DNA of 64,000 bases, taken from positions 62,001-126,000 of the forward strand of contig JAJTAY010000039.1 in the NCBI GenBank assembly GCA_021287165.1, written 5' to 3'. Below, piece after piece: positions 59,259-64,000 of this stretch; positions within the stretch are counted from its first letter, which is position 1, and each line of letters opens with the position of its first letter. The notes under the pieces were generated by a model. The model saw only the letters and a program-made list of their open reading frames with translations, was not told where the DNA came from and did no database searches. This DNA is from Bacteroidia bacterium. Lineage in GTDB: Bacteria > Bacteroidota > Bacteroidia > Bacteroidales > F082. The position numbers were made by a program, and so were the translations under genes.

Positions 59259-60372
59259 ATATGTCTGCCTTTGGGGCAACCTGACCTTCGCTGCTGAAAA
59301 TTTGCTGTTGACGACGAATGGAAGCTTCGTGAACCAGTTCGAGTAGTTGGATCAGGAATTTGTCGTCGAGCCCGAGGTAAGAGCCGATTGAAACGCGGTC
59401 GTCGATAATGTGCTTCCAGCGTTTAAGCTGCAAAATGGTGATATTGTTTTCCAGCTTATACCGCCCGATTTCGTCAACAATGTCCATGCGTCGTGCGAGC
59501 AGTTGCAACAGTTCGCCATCAATCTTGTCAATCTCGGTGCGAAGCTTCTCGAGCAGATGCTCAAAAATCGGCGATCCTGTCGGGACGCGAAAAACCAAAC
59601 CCGAAAGCAACAGATCCAGTTCGGTAGGCGTGATTTGCTGGGCCGAATCAGTTTTGGCATTGTCGGGATCGATATGGCTTTCAATCATTAAGCCATTGGT
59701 TTCGAGGTCGATGGCTTTTTGGGCTATTTCCTGAAGGATGTCGCGACGACCACAAATGTGACTTATATCGGTGATGATGGGAAGGCTTGGAACAAGCCTT
59801 TTCAATTCTATGGGAATTTCCCACATGGGGGCATTGCGGTATGGCGATTTTTGAAAATAATGAAAGCCGCGGTGTATGGCAGCTATTTTGGCAATGCCCG
59901 CCTTGTTGATGCGTTCCAGGGCGCCCATCCAAAGTTTCAGGTCGGGGGTTAGTGGATTTTTTACCAGCACCGGAATATCAACGCCTTGTAGTGCCTGTGC
60001 CAGTTCTTCCATCGAGAAAGGGTTGACCACCGTGCGGGCGCCAATCCACAGAATATCAACATTGTAGCTAAGGGCCTGTTCGATATGGCCTGGACTGGCT
60101 ACTTCCACTGTGGTGAGCAGGCCCGTTTGTTCTTTTACTTTTTTAAGCCAGGGAAGCGCCTTTTCGCCCATGCCTTCAAAACCACCAGGTCTTGTGCGGG
60201 GCTTCCATACGCCGGAGCGAAATACACGAACCTTGCCGGTGGCTGCCAAAAGGCGCGCTGTTTCGAGTACCTGATGTTCCGTTTCGGCACTGCATGGCCC
60301 CGAAATGATGAGTGGCTGGCCGCTAACGGGCCACCATTCGTTGTGAAGCAGCAACTGTGGTTCGGGTGTCAT
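59257..60372 (-). CDS. bifunctional 3-deoxy-7-phosphoheptulonate synthase / chorismate mutase type II
   Basis: Catalyses the first step of the shikimate pathway and the chorismate-to-prephenate branch step in one chain. Residues about 1-265 are a type I-beta DAHP synthase (GPCSAETEHQVLE, VFRSGVWKPRTRPGGFEG, LWIGARTVVNPFS, PVLVKNPLTPDLKLW, and GLMIESHIDPDNAKTD). Residues about 285-365 are a helical chorismate mutase (LRTEIDKIDGELLQLLARRMDIVDEIGRYKLENN), placed after the synthase, as in many Bacteroidota. I chose the ATG at 60372; a GTG 9 bp upstream is excluded because the likely transcript starts after it. Feedback control by aromatic products through the mutase domain is probable. Alone, without other aro genes nearby. 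Confidence 0.93.
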   Translation of the reverse strand: MTPEPQLLLHNEWWPVSGQPLIISGPCSAETEHQVLETARLLAATGKVRVFRSGVWKPRTRPGGFEGMGEKALPWLKKVKEQTGLLTTVEVASPGHIEQALSYNVDILWIGARTVVNPFSMEELAQALQGVDIPVLVKNPLTPDLKLWMGALERINKAGIAKIAAIHRGFHYFQKSPYRNAPMWEIPIELKRLVPSLPIITDISHICGRRDILQEIAQKAIDLETNGLMIESHIDPDNAKTDSAQQITPTELDLLLSGLVFRVPTGSPIFEHLLEKLRTEIDKIDGELLQLLARRMDIVDEIGRYKLENNITILQLKRWKHIIDDRVSIGSYLGLDDKFLIQLLELVHEASIRRQQQIFSSEGQVAPKADI

Positions 60373-60383
60373 AATTTTCACCG

Positions 60384-60391
60384 CAAAATTA
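60384..60391 (-). promoter_or_regulatory. -7 element before the DAHP synthase gene
   Basis: Minus strand TAATTTTG, then C: perfect -7 box, 11 bp before the ATG at 60372. It predicts a very short leader and supports that ATG over the upstream GTG. Confidence 0.5.
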
Positions 60392-60554
60392 ACACAAGCA
60401 TAACAACCGAAGCCGGAATATTGTTTCTGGTCAGGCGACCCAAATATAAAAGTTTGAAAATCAGATAAATATTAATTAATTATTGCACTTTCTTCCGGTC
60501 AGGCCGGGATTTTTCGTTTTTTTGCACTTCTTTTTCGATCAAATTTCTATTGAA

Positions 60555-61994
60555 GTGAAACGTACAGAAATCAAGCATGCCTTGCTCAGCGAGGATTTTG
60601 AACAGGAGATAAAAGTAATGGGTTGGGTGCGTACAAAGCGCACCAGTAAAAATGTTGCCTTCATTGCCCTCAACGACGGCTCGGTGATGCACGATTTGCA
60701 GCTGGTAGTTGACCTGGAGAAGATTCCCGAGGAATCGCTTGCGCTGATGCACACAGGAGCATCGGTGGCAGCGTTTGGCAAACTGATCCCCTCGCCGGGC
60801 AGCGGTCAGCGTGTTGAGCTGGCAGTGAGCAGTATAGAATTGCTGGGCGAAGCCAACCCCGACGAGTATCCTCTCCAGCCAAAAAAGCACTCTCTGGAAT
60901 TTTTGCGCGAAAAAGCGCATCTGCGTTTTCGCACCCGCACCTTCAGTGCTATCACCCGGCTGAGGCATGCCATGATTTTTGCCATCCACAAGTTTTTCAA
61001 CGATCGTGGCTTCTACAATATTCATTCTCCGATTATTACGGCATCAGACGCCGAGGGAGCCGGTGAGATGTTTCAGGTAACCACACTTAAACTTGAAAAG
61101 CTTCCTTTTGACGAAAACGGAGAAATTGACTACAAACAAGACTTTTTTGGTCGCAAAGCCAACCTCACTGTTTCGGGTCAGCTCGAAGCCGAGCTTGCCG
61201 CCCTGGCCATGAGCAAGGTTTACACCTTTGGGCCGACTTTCAGGGCCGAGAACTCCAACACCAGCCGACATCTGGCCGAGTTTTGGATGATAGAGCCCGA
61301 AGTCGCTTTCAACGACATCAATGACAATATGGATCTGGCTGAGGAGATGTTGAAATACCTCATCAGCTATGCCCTGGAAAACTGTTCCGACGAACTGCAG
61401 TTTTTAAGCAAACGTCAGCAGGAGGAAGAGAAAAACAAGAAACCCGAAGACCGTTCGATGGAGCTTATCGAAAAGCTTCAGTTTGTGCTGGCTCATCCGT
61501 TCGAACGAATTACTTATACCGAAGCCATTGATATTCTGCGCAATTCGAATTATAATAAGAAGGGTAAATTCGCCTATCCCATCGAAAAATGGGGTGCCGA
61601 TCTGCAGTCGGAGCATGAGCGTTATCTTGTAGAAAAGCATTTCAAGAAGCCTGTCATCCTCACCGACTATCCGCGCGAAATCAAGGCGTTCTATATGAAG
61701 CAGAACGACGACGGCAAAACAGTGAGGGCAATGGATGTTCTTTTTCCGGGAATTGGCGAAATCATCGGCGGCTCTCAGCGCGAAGAGGTTTACGAGAAAC
61801 TGCTTCAGCGCATGGAGGAAATGCATATACCGCTCGAAAGCATGTGGTGGTTTCTCGAAACCAGAAAGTTCGGCACGGTGCCTCATGCCGGATATGGGCT
61901 TGGATTTGAGCGACTTATGCTTTTTGTTAGCGGCATGACCAATATCCGCGATGTGATTCCTTTCCCACGTACACCGCTGAATTGCGAGTTTTAA
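60555..61994 (+). CDS. asnS: asparaginyl-tRNA synthetase
   Basis: Charges tRNA-Asn; class II enzyme. The 479 residues have the anticodon-binding OB fold ([23 protein letters not shown]), then class II motifs: [16 protein letters not shown] and [20 protein letters not shown] (motif 1 region), [21 protein letters not shown] (motif 2), and [16 protein letters not shown] (motif 3). Its start is a GTG at 60555 ([11 protein letters not shown], Met in the protein), matching the usual N-terminus. The frame upstream is open but not part of the enzyme. asnS-rpoN is a frequent pair in this phylum. A hairpin follows. Confidence 0.95.
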   Translation: MKRTEIKHALLSEDFEQEIKVMGWVRTKRTSKNVAFIALNDGSVMHDLQLVVDLEKIPEESLALMHTGASVAAFGKLIPSPGSGQRVELAVSSIELLGEANPDEYPLQPKKHSLEFLREKAHLRFRTRTFSAITRLRHAMIFAIHKFFNDRGFYNIHSPIITASDAEGAGEMFQVTTLKLEKLPFDENGEIDYKQDFFGRKANLTVSGQLEAELAALAMSKVYTFGPTFRAENSNTSRHLAEFWMIEPEVAFNDINDNMDLAEEMLKYLISYALENCSDELQFLSKRQQEEEKNKKPEDRSMELIEKLQFVLAHPFERITYTEAIDILRNSNYNKKGKFAYPIEKWGADLQSEHERYLVEKHFKKPVILTDYPREIKAFYMKQNDDGKTVRAMDVLFPGIGEIIGGSQREEVYEKLLQRMEEMHIPLESMWWFLETRKFGTVPHAGYGLGFERLMLFVSGMTNIRDVIPFPRTPLNCEF

Positions 61995-62040
61995 TCGCAG
62001 AAAGGGAACAAAAAATTCAGCGATTCTTTAAAAAACACAA

Positions 62041-62070
62041 AAAAGGGGGCTTGAAAGCATCCCGTTTTTT
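62041..62070 (+). terminator. Weak terminator between asnS and rpoN
   Basis: GGGGGCTTGAAAGCATCCC can form a short imperfect hairpin, followed by GTTTTTTG. Partial termination is likely; rpoN may still be read from asnS. Confidence 0.4.
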
Positions 62071-62123
62071 GTTGTAAATTCGTGCAACAAACAGGGTGCA
62101 GGCAGCTGCCCCTCAAAAACATT

Positions 62124-63617
62124 ATGCTTAACCAGAGATTACAACAGAAGCTGCTTCAAAAGCTATCGCCTCAGCAAATACTGCTGATGAAGCTATTGCA
62201 GATTCCTACCACTGCTCTGGAACAGCGTATTAAACAGGAAATTGAGGAAAATCCTGCTTTAGAGATGGAGGAAGATGCGGAGGATTTTGAACGGGAAGAA
62301 GAAATGGAATATGATTCCGAAGCGGGTGATGATGAAGAGTTTGACGGTGATGAGCAGGATGAATACGACAGCCGGGATGATGAGTTTACCTTTGATGATT
62401 ATATCGACGAGGACGACTTTCCGGACTACCGCACCAGTGTAAACAACAGCAGTCCGGACGATAAGGCCGTAGAAATACCCTATGCAAGCGCCGTTAGTTT
62501 TCAGGAATTGCTCATCGAGCAACTGGGTTATCGTAAGCTCGATGCACAGAAACAAAAGATTGGCCTGTATATTATTGGAAATCTGGATGATGCAGGATAT
62601 TTAGCGCGGCCTGTAGATGCTATTGTTGACGATCTGCTCTTTACACAGAATATTAAAACCTCACGCAAGGAAGTGCAGGAAGTGCTTCAGTTGATTCAGG
62701 AGTTCGATCCTCCCGGCGTAGGAGCCCGCAATCTGCAGGAGTGTTTGCTCATTCAGCTTCGCCGTCTCGAGGCCGAAGACCCCGACAACGATTACCGTTT
62801 GCCGATTATGATTGTCGATCGCTTTTTTGAAGAGTTTACAAAAAAGCATTACGAAAAGATTCTCAAACGGGGTAATATGAGCGAAGATCAGCTCAAGGAT
62901 GCCATCAACCTGATTTTGAAGCTCAACCCCAAGCCCGGCGACTCGATCACCGAAGCAGCAACGGCGGGACATTACGTTATACCTGACTTTATCATAACCA
63001 ATAACGATGGTGAGCTGGAGCTCAGCCTCACCAGCCGCAATATGCCCGAGCTCAGGGTTTCGCGCAACTACATCGAGATGTTACAGATGTTTAGCGACAG
63101 CAAGAAAAGCAGGTCGGAAAAGGAAGCCCTGATGTTTGTCAAGCAAAAGATAGACTCGGCACGTTGGTTTATCGACGCCATCAATCAGCGCCAAAACACG
63201 CTCTACAACACCATGAGGGCGATTATGGAATACCAGCGCGAGTATTTTCTGACTGGTGATGAAACCCGCCTCAGGCCCATGATACTCAAGGATATAGCCG
63301 AAATGGTCAACCTTGATATTTCCACGGTTTCACGTGTAGCCAACAGCAAATATGTGCAAACCCCGTTTGGCACTTTCCTTCTCAAGAGCTTCTTCAGCGA
63401 ATCGATGCAAACTGATGACGGAGAGGAAGTTTCGACCCGTGAGATCAAAAAAATTCTCAGCGATTGCATAGAAGCCGAATCGAAGGACAAGCCGCTCACC
63501 GACGAACAACTTACCAAAATACTGAACGACAAAGGCTACAACATAGCCCGGCGCACCGTGGCCAAATACCGCGAACAGCTCAATGTTCCCGTTGCCAGGT
63601 TGCGTAAAGAACTTTAA
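62124..63617 (+). CDS. rpoN: RNA polymerase sigma-54 factor
   Basis: Alternative sigma factor that needs AAA+ activators to open promoters at -24/-12 sites. The 497 residues (ATG at 62124, MLNQRLQQKLLQKLSPQQILLMKLLQ) have region I with Gln/Leu-rich sequence, an extremely acidic region II at about residues 45-115 (EEDAEDFEREEE, DEEFDGDEQDE), the core-binding part (QEFDPPGVGARNLQECLLIQL), the helix-turn-helix, and the RpoN box ARRTVAKYREQL near the C-terminus. The acidic run is normal for the family. A direct partner, the NtrC-type activator with its candidate sigma-54 promoter, is at 42382-43938. Confidence 0.97.
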   Translation: MLNQRLQQKLLQKLSPQQILLMKLLQIPTTALEQRIKQEIEENPALEMEEDAEDFEREEEMEYDSEAGDDEEFDGDEQDEYDSRDDEFTFDDYIDEDDFPDYRTSVNNSSPDDKAVEIPYASAVSFQELLIEQLGYRKLDAQKQKIGLYIIGNLDDAGYLARPVDAIVDDLLFTQNIKTSRKEVQEVLQLIQEFDPPGVGARNLQECLLIQLRRLEAEDPDNDYRLPIMIVDRFFEEFTKKHYEKILKRGNMSEDQLKDAINLILKLNPKPGDSITEAATAGHYVIPDFIITNNDGELELSLTSRNMPELRVSRNYIEMLQMFSDSKKSRSEKEALMFVKQKIDSARWFIDAINQRQNTLYNTMRAIMEYQREYFLTGDETRLRPMILKDIAEMVNLDISTVSRVANSKYVQTPFGTFLLKSFFSESMQTDDGEEVSTREIKKILSDCIEAESKDKPLTDEQLTKILNDKGYNIARRTVAKYREQLNVPVARLRKEL

Positions 63618-63624
63618 TAATCCC

Positions 63625-64000
63625 ATGTCGAATTCCCTGACGATTGCCGCACGCATTGTTTCTGTTTTCTTGCATCCACTTTTTGTTCCGCTTTATGCAT
63701 TTCTCATCACCCTGAGTATTACTGGTCACTACAGGCTACAGATACCCGAACATGCACAATTGATCATTGCTGTAGCGGTATTTGCGCTAACAGCAGTTGT
63801 GCCTTCGTTAATATTCTATATAATGCTCAGGATGAGGATGATATCCTCGCTTCAGATGCCGTTTCGCCAGGAAAGAAACGTGCCCATACTCATTACGGCA
63901 CTCAGTTTCTACCTTACTTATCAGCTGCTCAGCAAATTTGGCGTTGCCCCTTTATTTGGCTTTTACATGCTGGCAGCCTCAATGCTCTCTCTTGTTGCCC
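63625..64000 (+). CDS. multi-pass membrane protein, 3' end outside window
   Basis: The first 125 residues of a gene cut by the window edge. It starts 7 bp after the rpoN stop and is probably co-transcribed. Four hydrophobic segments are visible: IVSVFLHPLFVPLYAFLITLSI, LIIAVAVFALTAVVPSLIFYIM, VPILITALSFYLTYQLL and FGFYMLAASMLSLVA. The HPLFVPLY and PFRQERNVP motifs resemble the PAP2-like membrane proteins that often follow rpoN in Bacteroidota, but the catalytic part is not in view. The call as an integral membrane protein is firm; the family is not. Confidence 0.7.
   Translation, partial: MSNSLTIAARIVSVFLHPLFVPLYAFLITLSITGHYRLQIPEHAQLIIAVAVFALTAVVPSLIFYIMLRMRMISSLQMPFRQERNVPILITALSFYLTYQLLSKFGVAPLFGFYMLAASMLSLVA

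Noticed and set aside
62274..62475. Acidic low-complexity run in RpoN
   Set aside because: Acidic region II is normal and variable in sigma-54, so it is not evidence of a repeat expansion or of assembly error.
1..64000. CRISPR arrays, insertion sequences, prophage, attachment sites and rRNA genes
   Set aside because: No spaced direct repeats, transposase motifs or integrase genes were seen on either strand; all gaps are short or contain ordinary promoters and terminators.

Overview
The window is a 64 kb stretch of chromosome from a member of the Bacteroidota. Lineage markers: gldE and gldD; two secreted proteins with C-terminal type IX secretion (T9SS) sorting domains; a DUF4270 lipoprotein between a glycogen-synthase-like gene and glmS; a tiny COX24-type basic protein between HU and an RNase G gene; and promoters of the Bacteroidota type (TTTG, about 19-20 bp, TAnnTTTG) before many genes. 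A carotenoid cluster and gliding/T9SS genes suggest a free-living rather than gut species; family-level placement is inference. I saw no insertion sequence, prophage, CRISPR array or rRNA operon.

Layout. 0-7.2 kb: dusB, a HAD hydrolase, a CAU tRNA, then the leftward operon glycogen-synthase-like / DUF4270 / glmS, and proline dehydrogenase. 7.4-11.6 kb: yceD-rpmF-plsX-fabH, then a NUDIX hydrolase and a SRAP protein. 11.6-14.9 kb: a secreted nuclease-like protein and a PhoB/PhoR-like pair. 15.0-18.3 kb: DUF2237 plus a three-gene carotenoid operon. 18.3-23.9 kb: a tricorn-like protease and a Usp-SPOR-Usp operon. 24.0-26.6 kb: ruvB-queG-redoxin. 26.6-30.9 kb: an outer-membrane barrel protein, tyrS, one lnt copy, and a DUF2147 protein. 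30.9-35.5 kb: a TPR histidine kinase and a barrel/lipoprotein pair. 35.7-38.8 kb: MltF-like lytic transglycosylase, flavodoxin, an SDR epimerase. 38.8-45.4 kb: an envelope block with two L,D-transpeptidase-fold enzymes, a helical lipoprotein and an NtrB/NtrC-type pair. 45.5-53.0 kb: a second dus, a second lnt, hflX, trpS, rng, the COX24-like protein, HU. 53.1-59.2 kb: mutY-ssb-gldE-gldD and a T9SS carboxypeptidase. 59.3-64.0 kb: DAHP synthase/chorismate mutase, asnS, rpoN and a truncated membrane gene.

The most interesting region is about 38.8-45.4 kb. An NtrC-family activator and its kinase lie directly upstream of a sequence closely matching a sigma-54 promoter, the only one I found in an appropriate place. 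That promoter sits in front of a small alpha-helical lipoprotein. The lipoprotein shares an ungapped 37-residue helical motif with the N-terminal region of the next gene, a membrane-anchored YkuD-fold enzyme with an unusual catalytic motif, which is followed by a second, canonical L,D-transpeptidase. This looks like a sigma-54-controlled envelope circuit in which a lipoprotein and peptidoglycan enzymes share a domain. rpoN, encoding sigma-54, is also in the window.

Other points of interest: a stand-alone, probably inactive N-terminal half of a GT5 glycogen synthase; a trpS promoter that predicts a leaderless mRNA and overlaps the rng terminator; Pho-box-like repeats before the PhoB-like gene; and a palindrome carrying two divergent -7 boxes between a tRNA gene and a HAD gene.
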